DNA from: Streptomyces spiramyceticus
GTDB lineage: Bacteria; Actinomycetota; Actinomycetes; Streptomycetales; Streptomycetaceae
DNA: 64,000 nt
Direction: 5' to 3'
Assembly (NCBI RefSeq): GCF_028807635.1
Contig: NZ_JARBAX010000001.1
Location: forward strand, 3,364,501-3,428,500
The notes under the pieces are model-generated. The model was not told where the DNA came from. It saw only the letters and a list, made by a program, of their open reading frames with translations, and searched no databases. This document shows, piece by piece, positions 1 to 8,444 of this stretch (the first letter of the stretch is position 1; every line of letters begins with the position of its first letter). The position numbers were made by a program, and so were the translations under genes.

Positions 1-357
1 GTCAAGCGGTCCATGGCCCACGCGGTCGTGCACTCGCCGCACGCCGCGGACTCCGTGTACCGCTCGCTCGGCGACCGGCCGGACTTCTCCGGCGGGCTGT
101 CCGGGGTGCCGGCGCTGGTCTTCACCGGGGAGCACGACACGGTGACGTCGGCGGAGCGGCAACGGGCCTTCGCGGCGACCATCGAGGGGAGCCGCTTCAC
201 CACCATCCGGGACGCCGACCACTGGGTCGTGCTGGAAAAGGCCGAGGAGGTGGCCGACCTGGCTCTGCGGTTCTTCACCGACCGGCCGCTGACTCCGGCC
301 GACTACCTGAGCCCGGTTCCGCATCAGACCCAGGCGCTCACCGCACCCTTCGACTGA
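1..357 (+). CDS. alpha/beta hydrolase, C-terminal part (cut by window edge)
   Basis: The reading frame is open from base 1, so the gene begins outside the window and only about 118 C-terminal residues are seen. They hold the hallmarks of the alpha/beta-hydrolase fold end: a strand followed by GEHDTVTS, whose Asp is the expected acid residue, and DADHWVVLEK, whose His is the expected catalytic base. The nucleophile elbow lies upstream and cannot be checked. Substrate is unknown; many such proteins are esterases or haloperoxidase-like enzymes. The stop codon lies inside a 9-bp tandem repeat. Confidence 0.8.
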   Translation, partial: VKRSMAHAVVHSPHAADSVYRSLGDRPDFSGGLSGVPALVFTGEHDTVTSAERQRAFAATIEGSRFTTIRDADHWVVLEKAEEVADLALRFFTDRPLTPADYLSPVPHQTQALTAPFD

Positions 358-380
358 TTCACCTGATTCACCTGATTCAC
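354..380. repeat. three perfect 9-bp tandem repeats across a stop codon
   Basis: The unit CTGATTCAC occurs three times head to tail with no mismatch. The first copy contains the TGA stop of the hydrolase, so each extra copy supplies a further in-frame TGA. It looks like slippage-type duplication; no function is evident. Confidence 0.9.
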
Positions 381-559
381 CGTCGGCGGCTGCCCGGACG
401 GCGTGACCAGTGTCGGAGCCGCCTCGTTGCGTCTTTGTCGGTCACATTTCACCCAAAGGCTGGAGAAACTTGCGCAACCGCCGCTTCGGCGGACCTGACC
501 GGCCGGGTCGGCGGACTCCCCATCGGCTGAGCCCGAGCCCCGGCGACGTAGCGCACGAG

Positions 560-585
560 GTGCTCCTGCGATCCCGCAGGAGCAC
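560..585. terminator. hairpin, 11-bp perfect stem
   Basis: GTGCTCCTGCG (560-570) pairs perfectly with CGCAGGAGCAC (575-585) around a 4-nt loop. It lies between the hydrolase and the next gene and could end the hydrolase transcript, although no T-run follows. It is only 62 bp from the next start codon, so a role as leader structure is also possible. Confidence 0.6.
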
Positions 586-646
586 TTCCCATCTCCCTCA
601 TTCACTCCATTCACTTCATTCACTACTTCTACGGACGGAGCAGTCC

Positions 647-988
647 ATGCCGAGGCAGAAGCGCCGTAAGCAAAAAGGCCGACGGCACCGCCAGGTCAAC
701 CGCACTCCGCGCCCGGTCACCAGGTCGGTTACGGCCCAGGCCGCCGCCGTACCCGACACCGGGACCGCATTCAGGTCCGTCTCCGAGGGTGGCATCGGCC
801 GCCCCGCCGAACGCACGTGGCAGCAGCTCAAATCCCGTGCGGACACCGGCATGAGCATCGACGAGCTGAGCGCCGTCGTGGGCTACCAGCCGGCCACCAT
901 CTCCCGGCACGTGGACGGGCTGGCCGCCCACCGTCTGGCGCACCAGCGCGACGGCCGCTGGTACCCCGAGCCGGCCGGGGCCCGCTGA
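647..988 (+). CDS. small winged-helix (MarR/ArsR-like) protein
   Basis: A 113-residue basic protein. Residues 1-25 are rich in Lys and Arg. The C-terminal third has a helix-turn-helix pattern (MSIDELSAVVGYQPATISRH followed by a wing-like segment), as in MarR-type proteins. The frame is open further upstream, but the ATG at 647 has a GGAG motif 6 bases before it, and the upstream part runs through a hairpin and low-complexity repeats, so 647 is chosen. No ligand domain is present. It may bind DNA; the target is unknown. Confidence 0.6.
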   Translation: MPRQKRRKQKGRRHRQVNRTPRPVTRSVTAQAAAVPDTGTAFRSVSEGGIGRPAERTWQQLKSRADTGMSIDELSAVVGYQPATISRHVDGLAAHRLAHQRDGRWYPEPAGAR

Positions 989-1104
989 GGCTGACGCGCA
1001 CCGCGCGCGTGACGGTACGTGGTGGAAAAGTTGCGGAGGGTGGGCAGCGGCGGCACGGTGGCCGTGTACCACTCCCCTCAGGACCCTCACGTAAGGATCT
1101 TCGT

Positions 1105-1686
1105 ATGCGTGTTTCCCGGTCAGTCGGCCTCGTCGTTTCCTCGGTGATATGCGGGGCCCTGGCGTTCGGCCCGACCAGTGCCGCTGCGGCGGCACCGGCA
1201 GCGCCTCACCCGGAAGGCTCTTCCGCGGAAGAGGCTCCGATTCCGAACGCCGATGCGCTCAATTCCCTGACGGGCGCTGTGCAGAGCATCGTCACGGTGC
1301 TGAAGCCGGTCACGGGCCTGCTCAAGGCCGTCCTGGGGCACGGCGAGAAGCTGCCGGAGGCCGATGCCGCCACCCACAAGAAGGCGATAGACGAGGCCCT
1401 GAAGAGCCTGGAGAAGGCCGCGCCGGCCGACAGTTCCGCGGACGCGGGTGCGGACCTCAAGGCGAAGGCGATCACCGACCTGAAGGTCAGGGCCGACGGG
1501 CTGCTGAAGTCGGCGACAGCCGGTGAGCCGGCGGTCGTGGCGTCGGACATCAAGTCCGTGCTCACCGGCCTCGTCAACGTGATCTCCAGCATCCTCGTGG
1601 GCAGCGGCCTCCCGCCTGCGGACCTCGACGGCCTGCCCAAGATGCCGAAGCAGCCCCCGGTGCAGCCCAAGCTGCCGGACGCGTAG
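1105..1686 (+). CDS. secreted protein of unknown function
   Basis: 193 residues. The N-terminus is a classical signal peptide (MRVSRS, a hydrophobic stretch of about 20 residues, then an Ala-rich cleavage region near residue 30). The mature part is helical and Lys/Asp/Ala-rich and ends in a Pro-rich tail (GLPKMPKQPPVQPKLPDA). No enzyme motif is visible. AAGGA 8 bases upstream supports the ATG at 1105. It is followed by a strong terminator, so it is probably transcribed alone. It is the first of three secreted or surface proteins in a row. Confidence 0.7.
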   Translation: MRVSRSVGLVVSSVICGALAFGPTSAAAAAPAAPHPEGSSAEEAPIPNADALNSLTGAVQSIVTVLKPVTGLLKAVLGHGEKLPEADAATHKKAIDEALKSLEKAAPADSSADAGADLKAKAITDLKVRADGLLKSATAGEPAVVASDIKSVLTGLVNVISSILVGSGLPPADLDGLPKMPKQPPVQPKLPDA

Positions 1687-1733
1687 CCGCCCGCGGTGTG
1701 CGCGTGGCCTGTCTGACAAGACGACAGAAGAAT

Positions 1734-1766
1734 TGCCCGGTCCTCCCAATAGGCGAGGACCGGGCA
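1734..1766. terminator. intrinsic-type terminator after the 193-aa secreted protein
   Basis: TGCCCGGTCCTC (1734-1745) pairs with GAGGACCGGGCA (1755-1766) around a 9-nt loop. An AT-rich stretch beginning TATTTACTT follows. The stem is 12 bp without mismatch. Confidence 0.85.
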
Positions 1767-1938
1767 TATTTACTTGAATTCCCCTAGGGCATTCGGGTGA
1801 TGGTGAAAAGGCAACCTCATTTCCCTCGTTTCCTCGGTGGAATCAGATCGTTACCGATTCCGACGCCGACGCTATGGGTGTGGAGAACGGACTCGTGCAG
1901 CGCGAAGGACGTGGCTGTTCCCAGTCTGAACCGCTCAG

Positions 1939-1954
1939 CAATGGGACCCCATTG
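1939..1954. promoter_or_regulatory. 16-bp palindrome upstream of the chaplin-like wall protein gene
   Basis: CAATGGG and CCCATTG form 7-bp arms around AC. The site is 68 bp upstream of the start of the next gene, in a 250-bp non-coding stretch. Its symmetry fits a dimeric regulator site. No binding protein can be named. Confidence 0.4.
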
Positions 1955-2021
1955 GACCCCAGTTGGCGCTGGGCGCACGCCATGCGCATTCCTCCGAGCA
2001 TGAAAGACAGGGAACGGCAAG

Positions 2022-2783
2022 ATGCGACAGGTTTTGAACAGAAGCGTGCTCGCTGCGGCGGCTGCATCCGGGATCCTCGCCCTGACCGGCGGTTACGCCC
2101 ACGCGGATGCCGGGACCGCCGGTGAGGCCTCGACCGCGCCTGTGGGCCTGCTGCCCGGCGACGAGGTCAAGGTTCCGGTCGAGGTGCCGGTGAACGGCTG
2201 CGGCCCCCTCGACCTGGGTGGCAACAACTGCGCCGTCGGCCACGACGACCCCAAGGCGAAGCCCGAGAAGCAGCCGCCGGCCGGCCAGAAGCCTGTGGCC
2301 AAGCCCGAGAAGCAGCCGACGCCCGGCCAGAAGCCTGTGGCCAAGCCGGGGAAGGAGCAGCCGAAGGGGGGAACTCCGGGCCGCGAGCGGCCTGCGGACG
2401 AGCTGCCGACCGCCGAGTGGCCGGACGCGGAGTGGCCGACCGACGACTGGATGGGCGACGACTGGATGAGCGACGAGGAGCCGAAGGACAACAAGAAGGA
2501 CAACAAGAACAAAGAAAAGCCGTGTGACGAGACCAAGCCGCCCAAGGACAAGGCCAAGCCGAAGCCGGTAAAGCCCAAGACCGAGATGCCCGCGGAGGTC
2601 CCGGCCGCGAAGCCGGTCGCGGAGGTCCCGGCCGAGGCGCCTCGGGCCGCCCAGCCGCCCGCGCCCCAGCCCCAGATGGCGGACACCGGTTCCGACGAGC
2701 TCGCTGCCGCCGGTGCGGTCAGTGTGGCCCTCGTGGCCGGTGGTGTGCTGATGGCCCGTCGCGGCCGGTCGAAGCGGACCTGA
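2022..2783 (+). CDS. sortase-anchored chaplin-like surface protein
   Basis: 253 residues. A signal peptide (about residues 1-28) is followed by a segment resembling the first half of a chaplin domain (GLLPGDEVKVPVEVPVNGCG), with a second Cys soon after (GGNNCAV). The second half of the usual 40-residue domain is shortened. A long Lys/Pro/Glu-rich stalk follows, with two KPEKQP...GQKPVA repeats and acidic WPD/WPT repeats. The C-terminus is a sorting signal: MADTG, close to the LAXTG motif of Streptomyces sortases, then a hydrophobic helix and a basic tail (ARRGRSKRT). Likely covalently wall-anchored. Chaplins coat aerial hyphae; this protein's role there is inferred. AGGGA precedes the ATG. 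Confidence 0.75.
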   Translation: MRQVLNRSVLAAAAASGILALTGGYAHADAGTAGEASTAPVGLLPGDEVKVPVEVPVNGCGPLDLGGNNCAVGHDDPKAKPEKQPPAGQKPVAKPEKQPTPGQKPVAKPGKEQPKGGTPGRERPADELPTAEWPDAEWPTDDWMGDDWMSDEEPKDNKKDNKNKEKPCDETKPPKDKAKPKPVKPKTEMPAEVPAAKPVAEVPAEAPRAAQPPAPQPQMADTGSDELAAAGAVSVALVAGGVLMARRGRSKRT

Positions 2784-2808
2784 GCGACCGGGGCCGGCTG
2801 ACGCATTT

Positions 2809-2842
2809 CGATGGAGCGGGGTCTTCGGATCCCGCTCCATCG
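2809..2842. terminator. terminator after the chaplin-like gene
   Basis: CGATGGAGCGGG (2809-2820) pairs with CCCGCTCCATCG (2831-2842) around a 10-nt loop, 25 bases after the stop codon. Confidence 0.85.
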
Positions 2843-3028
2843 GTGCTGCGACGAGCCCTGAATTTAAACCCGGCATCCGAGTGAATCGCCAAGAAGGGCG
2901 TACGGTCTCAGTTTCCCTGCGCCCAGGTTTTCGTTAGGCCTGATGTCGGTGACATCGAAGAACAGCGCCAAAGTGTCACGGAATTCGTCGGTCGAGGATT
3001 ACGCCCAGCCTGAAGAGGGATTATTAGG

Positions 3029-3370
3029 ATGAAGTACATGAACGCAGCCTCAACCCTTGCCGTTTCGATGATTGCTGCGGGTGCGGCCGCGGGGGCGGTG
3101 TCTCCGGCCGTGGCTTCCGGCGACTCCGTCAGCCTGAGCACGCAGGGCGTCAAGCAACTGGCCGGCGACCTGAGCGCTCAGCCCCTCAACAGCCCCGTCG
3201 CGGACCCGCTCCTGCACACCGCGACCGGAACCACCCAGAACTTCGATCAAGCCAAGGGCAAGCCGACGAAGGGCAAGTCGACGAAGGGCAAGTCGACGAA
3301 GCCCGTGAAAGGCACTGTAGGCGCCAGCAAGGTCGTTCCGATGGTCGGCGGGATGCCCATCGGACGCTGA
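3029..3370 (+). CDS. small secreted basic protein with GKSTK repeats
   Basis: 113 residues with a signal peptide (about residues 1-29, ending SPAVAS). The mature part begins with a Ser-rich segment and contains GKPTKGKSTKGKSTK, encoded by three 15-bp near-identical units at about 3252-3300, then a Val/Gly-rich end. No family is recognised. It is about the size of Streptomyces surface proteins such as chaplins and rodlins, but the sequence matches neither. GAGGGA lies about 10-15 bases before the ATG. The upstream 240 bp hold no gene. Confidence 0.65.
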   Translation: MKYMNAASTLAVSMIAAGAAAGAVSPAVASGDSVSLSTQGVKQLAGDLSAQPLNSPVADPLLHTATGTTQNFDQAKGKPTKGKSTKGKSTKPVKGTVGASKVVPMVGGMPIGR

Positions 3371-3404
3371 GGGAGCCGGCCCGGCAGGGCGCCCGCAGTA
3401 CGGT

Positions 3405-3450
3405 CGGGAGGCCGGTGTGCACGCAACGCGGCGTGCACACCGGCCTCCCG
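3405..3450. terminator. very strong hairpin, 20-bp perfect stem
   Basis: The arms at 3405-3424 (beginning CGGGAGGCCGG) and 3431-3450 are perfectly complementary, with a 6-nt loop. It closes the small secreted protein gene. Confidence 0.9.
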
Positions 3451-3717
3451 CATGTGCATTCCGGCTTCGCACCACGAAGATCAGCTCTTCCTGCGCCCCG
3501 TGCACCCGGATGGATAGACCGGAAAGCTTTCTAATGCCTGCCGATCTGTTTCCGGCGCCAAATGGGTGAGGCGGGATAACCAACGCCGCGGCGAGAAGTT
3601 GTTCATAGCGGCTGACACAGTCTCGGCGGCCTCTCGGATCACCGCAGTTCCTCCTGGCGTTGACCCCGGGCCCGCTCGCCGATCAGCCGGGGAGACCAGC
3701 CGCTCCCGCGCATGTGA
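3451..3717. other. non-coding gap with no recognisable gene
   Basis: About 270 bases between two strong terminators. The only open frame (3566-3760, plus strand) has no ribosome binding site, runs through the next terminator stem and resembles nothing. No promoter, repeat or RNA gene was recognised. Confidence 0.6.
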
Positions 3718-3765
3718 AACCCTCAGGCCCCGCAGAAGGAAGTCATTCTGCGGGGCCTGAGGGTT
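3718..3765. terminator. 20-bp perfect hairpin terminating the minus-strand gene
   Basis: The arm at 3718-3737 (beginning AACCCTCAGGCC) pairs without mismatch with the arm at 3746-3765 around an 8-nt loop. On the minus strand, GGTTTCACATG follows. It lies 52 bp past the stop of the DUF5949-like gene. Confidence 0.9.
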
Positions 3766-3816
3766 GGGGCCTGCGGGTTGTTGCCGGTGCCGCGGGCGGT
3801 CGCTGAAGCGACGTGG

Positions 3817-4317
3817 TCACGTACGCGGAGTGCTCACCGGCAGCAGGCAGTGCGCGGAGGCGGCGATGGTCGCCTCGTCGCAGAGGAAGGCCTTCAGATC
3901 CTCTTCGGCGACGGCCACACCCGGCGCCCCCTGCGGCCACGGGCGGGTCGTGAACATGAAGTACACGTGATCGCGCTTGCGCGCCGCGGTGGTCCACTGC
4001 TCGGGGACGAGGCACCGCGCATTGAGGTACGGCGTGGAGAGGGACGCGCTGCCGTCCTCGATGAGGACCGTCATCGGCAGGCTGGACCGGGAGCCGTCGA
4101 CCACGCCGCCGCCGATGGGCAGGCCGGACTGTGTGAGGAGGTGACGGACCGCTTCCCCGGCGGCCTCGGGGCCGGCCGCTCCGTCGCCGAGGGAATAGGC
4201 GAGCAGGAAAGCCATGTCGCGTCCGTCATCGACGTGTTCGCCGACCCAGGCCATCACGGAAATGGTGCCCAAGTTGCTTTGATCAAGACGATTTTCGCGG
4301 CTCTGGGGTGAGGTCAT
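3817..4317 (-). CDS. DUF5949-like conserved actinomycete protein
   Basis: 166 residues, soluble, no signal peptide. The segments LGTISVMAWVGEHVDD, LLAYSLGDGAAGPEAA, YLNARCLVPEQW and YFMFTTRPWPQGAPGVAVA resemble a family I know from Streptomyces as DUF5949; the assignment is from memory of the pattern. No catalytic motif is seen. The ATG at 4317 is chosen because coding character begins there; the frame is open further upstream only as antisense to the VOC gene. It is divergent from the VOC gene, with about 185 bp between them. Confidence 0.65.
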   Translation of the reverse strand: MTSPQSRENRLDQSNLGTISVMAWVGEHVDDGRDMAFLLAYSLGDGAAGPEAAGEAVRHLLTQSGLPIGGGVVDGSRSSLPMTVLIEDGSASLSTPYLNARCLVPEQWTTAARKRDHVYFMFTTRPWPQGAPGVAVAEEDLKAFLCDEATIAASAHCLLPVSTPRT

Positions 4318-4503
4318 AGACCGGGACCTTAATTGCCAGGAGATTGCGCGCGGCCGAGCAGTCACCCGGTCGGCCCAATCGGGAGACTCGTCAATAGCCC
4401 TTACGTGGACAGCCCATTGGGGCGTGCTTCCCGCGCGGGGCGGCCGGTGACTGGCTAGCGTGACAAACCGGACCAATCGTCGAGCAGGAGAGAGAGCGAA
4501 GCC

Positions 4504-5298
4504 ATGGCCGTGCAACCAGAGGGCACACCGTGCTGGGCCGACGCGATGTTCACCGATGTGGAGAGGGCCAAGAGCTTCTACGGCGACGTGCTCGGCTGGA
4601 CCTTCGGTGAGAGCGCGCCGGAGTACGGCAACTACACACAGGCGTACTCGGGCGGCAAGGCGGTGGCCGCCGTCACCCCGCCGATGCCGGGGCAGGACGC
4701 CCCGGCGGCGTGGTGCCTGTACTTCGCCTCGCCGGACGCCGCCGCCACGGCCGCGAAGATCCGTGACAACGGGGGGCAGGTGCTGATGGATCCGATGCAG
4801 GTCGGCGACTTCGGCTCCATGCTGCTCGCGAAGGACCCGGGCGGTGCCACATTCGGCGTCTGGCAGGCCGCGCAGCACGAGGGCTTCGAGAAGCGCGGCG
4901 AGCCGGGCGCGTTCGCCTGGGCGGAGGTCTTCACTCGCGACCCGGACAAGGTGGACAGGTTCCTCCCCGCTGTCTTCCCGTACCGCGCGCAGCGGATGGC
5001 GGACGACGTGATCGACTTCAAGGTCTTCAACGTCGGCGACAAGCCCGTCCTGGGGCGGATGACGATGACGGACGAATTCCCGCCGGAGATCCCGTCGTAC
5101 ATCCAGATCTACTTCACCGTCGACAACTGCGACGACGCGGTGGCCAAGGCGACCCAGCGCGGCGGGGCGCTGCAGTTCGGGCCGATGGACAGCCCGTTCG
5201 GCCGGTTCGCGGCGCTCACGGACCCGGAGGGCGCCGCGTTCGCGGTGATCGACATGAAGACGACGGTGGGCGAGATGCCCGAGATGGCCGACGCCTGA
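4504..5298 (+). CDS. VOC family protein, two glyoxalase-like modules
   Basis: 264 residues with two paired beta-alpha-beta-beta-beta modules (about residues 8-125 and 135-255). Module 1 begins PCWADAMFTDVERAKSFYGDVLGW and module 2 FAWAEVFTRDPDKVDRF; both end in DPGG/DPEGA-type turns typical of the vicinal oxygen chelate fold. Such proteins act as dioxygenases, isomerases or antibiotic-binding proteins; the substrate is not evident. GCAGGAGAG lies 10 bases before the ATG. A terminator follows at once, so it is probably monocistronic. Confidence 0.85.
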   Translation: MAVQPEGTPCWADAMFTDVERAKSFYGDVLGWTFGESAPEYGNYTQAYSGGKAVAAVTPPMPGQDAPAAWCLYFASPDAAATAAKIRDNGGQVLMDPMQVGDFGSMLLAKDPGGATFGVWQAAQHEGFEKRGEPGAFAWAEVFTRDPDKVDRFLPAVFPYRAQRMADDVIDFKVFNVGDKPVLGRMTMTDEFPPEIPSYIQIYFTVDNCDDAVAKATQRGGALQFGPMDSPFGRFAALTDPEGAAFAVIDMKTTVGEMPEMADA

Positions 5299-5319
5299 CG
5301 CCTACGGGGGCGCGCAGGA

Positions 5320-5358
5320 CGGGAGGGCGGCGGTCAGGGCCGGGCCGCCGCCCTCCCG
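5320..5358. terminator. terminator after the VOC gene
   Basis: GGGAGGGCGGCGG (5321-5333) pairs with CCGCCGCCCTCCC (5345-5357), extended by one outer C-G pair, around an 11-nt loop. Confidence 0.85.
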
Positions 5359-5415
5359 CTGCCGGGTCAGGACAGGCGTTGCGCCCGCTGCCGCGTCGAC
5401 TTCCGTTGACCGCCG

Positions 5416-5655
5416 TTGTGGCCGACCGCAGAATTGGCCGAATTCCGGCGCACGCGTCCGCCCGTACTCAACGAACAGGCCCGCGAGATCCTGCGGATGC
5501 TCAGCGCCGGACACACCGACGAGACGGCGTCGCGGCAGCTCGGCATGTCGCTGCGCACCTACCGCAGGCGGGTCGCCGAGCTGATGACGATGCTCGGGGC
5601 CACGTCGCGCTTCCAGGCCGGGATACGCGCCCGCGAGTTCGGCATCGGTGTCTGA
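5416..5655 (+). pseudogene. LuxR-type helix-turn-helix remnant
   Basis: About 79 residues consist almost only of a LuxR/GerE DNA-binding domain (LNEQAREILRMLSAGHTDETASRQLGMSLRTYRRRVAELM). An in-frame TGA at 5407 blocks any longer N-terminus, and no good start with a ribosome binding site exists (TTG at 5416). Full-length Streptomyces regulators with this C-terminal sequence normally carry about 250 upstream residues. It is therefore read as a decayed fragment, though a tiny stand-alone regulator cannot be excluded. Confidence 0.6.
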
Positions 5656-5664
5656 CGCGGGCTT

Positions 5665-7056
5665 TCACCAGCCTGTGTGCAGCAGGTGGTTGGTCAGGAG
5701 GGCCACGGCGGCCTGCGCCGTCAGCCAGCCCCGGCGGCTGTCCGTGGGCAGCAGCGCCGCGGCAGGGAGCAGCCAGAGGGTGAAGGGCAGCCAGATCCGT
5801 TCCGTCTCGGCCTTGCTCATCCCGGACAGGTCGGCGACGGCCACGGCCAGGAGTGCGGCCAGGGTGAGGACGACCAGGCGGTGCGTGGGCGACGCCGCTG
5901 TGGTGCGCAGTCCGCGTACGGCGGCGGGCGCGGCGGCCAGGGCGCGGCGCAGGCCGGCGACCGTGGCGAGGCCGACGGCGAACGTGGTGGCGGCGAGGTT
6001 CGCCCAGATCCAGTAGGAGTACGGGCGTACGCCGCCCGCGCCTTGGTGGTAGCGCTCGACCAGCAGCCGGTACGCCTCCCACCAGTTGAACCCCGCGAGC
6101 GTGAAGGCCACCGGCACGACGAGGGCGCCCGCCAGCAGCAGCGGGAGCGGGCGGGCGGTGCGGGCGATCAGGAGTACGGCGAGGAGCGGGACCGCGACGA
6201 GGGTCAGACCGTACGAGAGGTAGCAGGCGAGGCCGAAGAGGAGCCCGGCGATGAAGGCGGCGGGGGGCCGCGCCGTCCGGGTCGCCGCCACGGCCAGGAA
6301 CGCGACGGACCAGGCGGCGACCGCGGCGAAGTAGCCGTCCGCCGACGTGCCGGTCCACACCGCGGCCGGGGCCAGGACGAGGAAGGGGGCGGCGCGGCGC
6401 GCTGTGTGTCCGTCGGCGAGTGTCCGGAGGGTGACCAGGACGGCGGCCACGGCGGAGGCGCCGAGCACGATGCACCACACGCCCGCCCAGGCGCCGCCGC
6501 CCAGGCCGATGCGGTCGAGGCCGACGAAGGTGAGGACGGCGCCCGGCGGGTGGCCCGCGACGTGGGCGGGCCAGTTGTCCGGTGAGTCGATCAGGATGTG
6601 CTGGTCGAAGCCGGTCAGGGCCGCGCCGATGTCGTCGAATCTGTCGATGACCCGGAGGTACTCGTGCCGGGTGGCGAGCCTGCCCGCGACGCCCCGCTGC
6701 CAGCCGTCGACGAGCGCCAGCGAGAAGGTCCAGGTGAGGGACGCCCCCCATGCGGTGAGCAGCAGCGCCCGCCAGGGCAGGCGCGTGGCGAGGACCGGTC
6801 CGTACGCGACGACGGCGACGGCGACGGCGAGCGCGGCCGGGGTCCCGGGGCCGAGGTGGGGGTCCCAGGAGGCGAGCAGCGGCGGCCAGTTGACGAAGAG
6901 GGTGTGGTCGGCGTTCTGGATCGCGCGGCCTACGAGCACCGCCGCCGTGACGAACAGGACAGCGATGGCGGCCGCGGCCAGATCCCGGCGGCGGCCGGTG
7001 CGTTGTCCGTCGGATTCTCGGGGGTCCGGGGGTCGGACCCCGGGGAAACTCAGCAC
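5665..7056 (-). CDS. polytopic membrane protein, GT-C glycosyltransferase-like
   Basis: 463 residues with roughly 11-12 hydrophobic segments. After the first segment (about residues 29-47) comes a long loop. The segment VAGHPPGAVLTFVGLDR, with its GHPPG motif, and the aromatic ERYHQGAGGVRPYSYWIW region recall polyprenyl-phosphate-dependent mannosyltransferases of GT-C type. A catalytic assignment is inference. It is divergent from the molybdo-oxidoreductase gene, with a 113-bp shared promoter region. It may belong with the sugar operon at 9-12 kb. Confidence 0.6.
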   Translation of the reverse strand: MLSFPGVRPPDPRESDGQRTGRRRDLAAAAIAVLFVTAAVLVGRAIQNADHTLFVNWPPLLASWDPHLGPGTPAALAVAVAVVAYGPVLATRLPWRALLLTAWGASLTWTFSLALVDGWQRGVAGRLATRHEYLRVIDRFDDIGAALTGFDQHILIDSPDNWPAHVAGHPPGAVLTFVGLDRIGLGGGAWAGVWCIVLGASAVAAVLVTLRTLADGHTARRAAPFLVLAPAAVWTGTSADGYFAAVAAWSVAFLAVAATRTARPPAAFIAGLLFGLACYLSYGLTLVAVPLLAVLLIARTARPLPLLLAGALVVPVAFTLAGFNWWEAYRLLVERYHQGAGGVRPYSYWIWANLAATTFAVGLATVAGLRRALAAAPAAVRGLRTTAASPTHRLVVLTLAALLAVAVADLSGMSKAETERIWLPFTLWLLPAAALLPTDSRRGWLTAQAAVALLTNHLLHTGW

Positions 7057-7169
7057 GCGGGCACGGTATGCAGGCGGGAGGTGTTTCGGGCTGTCCGGCG
7101 GTACGACGTCAGCGTTTCGTCATGAGTCGTACGCCGTTCCGGCCGGTGGTGCGGGCATAACGTCGGGCC

Positions 7170-8444
7170 ATGGGCGACAGACGCTTCCTGGAACACCTCC
7201 CCTCCGCACCCGGTTTCTGGCGCAGCCCTGTGCGCGGCACCCGGTTCACGGCCGTGCTCGGCATCGTCCTGCTGGTCGGGCTCACGCTCATGTTCGTGAC
7301 CGGCCTGCTCTCGTACGCCGCGTACAACCCGGACCTCTCACCCGCCAACGACAAGACCCCCGACAAGGGCCTGCTGGGCTTCTACCTCTTCGCCTGGCCG
7401 ACCGACCCCCACTGGCTGTACCGCCTGACGCAGGGCCTGCACGTCACCGTCGGCATCGCGCTCGTGCCTGTGCTGCTGGCGAAGCTGTGGTCGGTGATCC
7501 CGAAGCTGTACGTGCTGCCTCCCGCGCGGTCCGTGGGGCGCGCGCTGGAGCGGGTGTCGTTGCTGCTGCTGGTGGGCGGCGCGCTGTTCCAGTTCATTAC
7601 GGGCCTGCTCAACATCCAGCTGGAGTACATCTTCCCCGGCTCCTTCTACCGGTTGCATTTCTACGGGGCCTGGGTGTTCTTCGCCGCGGTCATCACCCAT
7701 GTGGGTCTGCGCCTGCCGAAGGCCGTACGGGTCCTGCGCGAACGCGGCATCACCAAGGACGACGAGAAAGACGACGACGAGAAAGACGACGAGCTCGCGT
7801 CCCCGGCCCCCGACGCCCCGACCATCTCCCGGCGCGGCGCACTCGCCGTCGTGGGCGCCGGGTCGCTCCTCCTGCTGGCCACATCGGCCGGACGGAGCTT
7901 CGACGGGCCGCTGCGCCGGACCGCGCTGCTCACGCCGCACGGCGGTGGCGATCCCGCGTCCGGGCCCAACGGGTTCCAGATCAACAAGACGGCCGCCGCC
8001 GTGGGCATCTCATCGGCCGACCTGGGCGACGACTGGCGGCTGACCGTCACCGGACCCGCCGGTACCGTCCGCCTCTCCCGGGCGCAGCTCCTCGCAATGG
8101 CCCAGCACAGCGCGGCGCTGCCGATCGCGTGCGTCGAGGGCTGGTCGACCTCGGACCAGTGGTGGCGCGGTGTGCGCCTGAAGGACCTCGCCGCGCTCGC
8201 GGGATACCCCGAGGACCGGCCGCCCGGTGTCCTGGTGGAGTCCTTTCAGCGCCGTGGGGCCTTCCGCGTGGGGGCACTGCGCGACAACCAGGTGCGCGAT
8301 CCGCGGTCGTTGCTGGCGCTCGCGGTCAACGGCGAGGATCTGTCGCCCGACCACGGGTATCCGGCGCGGATCATCGTCCCGGCCGCGCCCGGGGTGCTCA
8401 ACACCAAGTGGGTCGAGCGTCTGGGCTTCGGAGAAGTGTCATGA
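7170..8444 (+). CDS. cytochrome b561-like/molybdopterin oxidoreductase fusion
   Basis: 424 residues in two parts. Residues 1-190 have four membrane segments (about 26-52, 86-112, 128-149, 163-183) with conserved His residues, like the b-type cytochrome partners of sulfite-oxidase-fold enzymes. After a charged linker come a twin-Arg-like element (SRRGALAVVGAG, 220-231) and a fifth hydrophobic helix, then an extracytoplasmic molybdopterin domain (about 265-424). Cys321 in IACVEGWS is the expected Mo ligand. Likely a membrane-anchored reductase or oxidase of the YedY/MsrP superfamily; substrate unknown. The molybdate transporter genes at 19.5-22.3 kb could supply the metal. It overlaps the next gene by ATGA. 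Confidence 0.8.
   Translation: MGDRRFLEHLPSAPGFWRSPVRGTRFTAVLGIVLLVGLTLMFVTGLLSYAAYNPDLSPANDKTPDKGLLGFYLFAWPTDPHWLYRLTQGLHVTVGIALVPVLLAKLWSVIPKLYVLPPARSVGRALERVSLLLLVGGALFQFITGLLNIQLEYIFPGSFYRLHFYGAWVFFAAVITHVGLRLPKAVRVLRERGITKDDEKDDDEKDDELASPAPDAPTISRRGALAVVGAGSLLLLATSAGRSFDGPLRRTALLTPHGGGDPASGPNGFQINKTAAAVGISSADLGDDWRLTVTGPAGTVRLSRAQLLAMAQHSAALPIACVEGWSTSDQWWRGVRLKDLAALAGYPEDRPPGVLVESFQRRGAFRVGALRDNQVRDPRSLLALAVNGEDLSPDHGYPARIIVPAAPGVLNTKWVERLGFGEVS

Noticed and set aside
3566..3760. 64-codon plus-strand frame
   Set aside because: It reads through a 20-bp terminator stem and has no start signal.
6347..8440. Long plus-strand frame running into the small membrane protein
   Set aside because: Only the part after 8441 is coding; upstream it overlaps the real genes at 5665-7056 and 7170-8444 in other frames.
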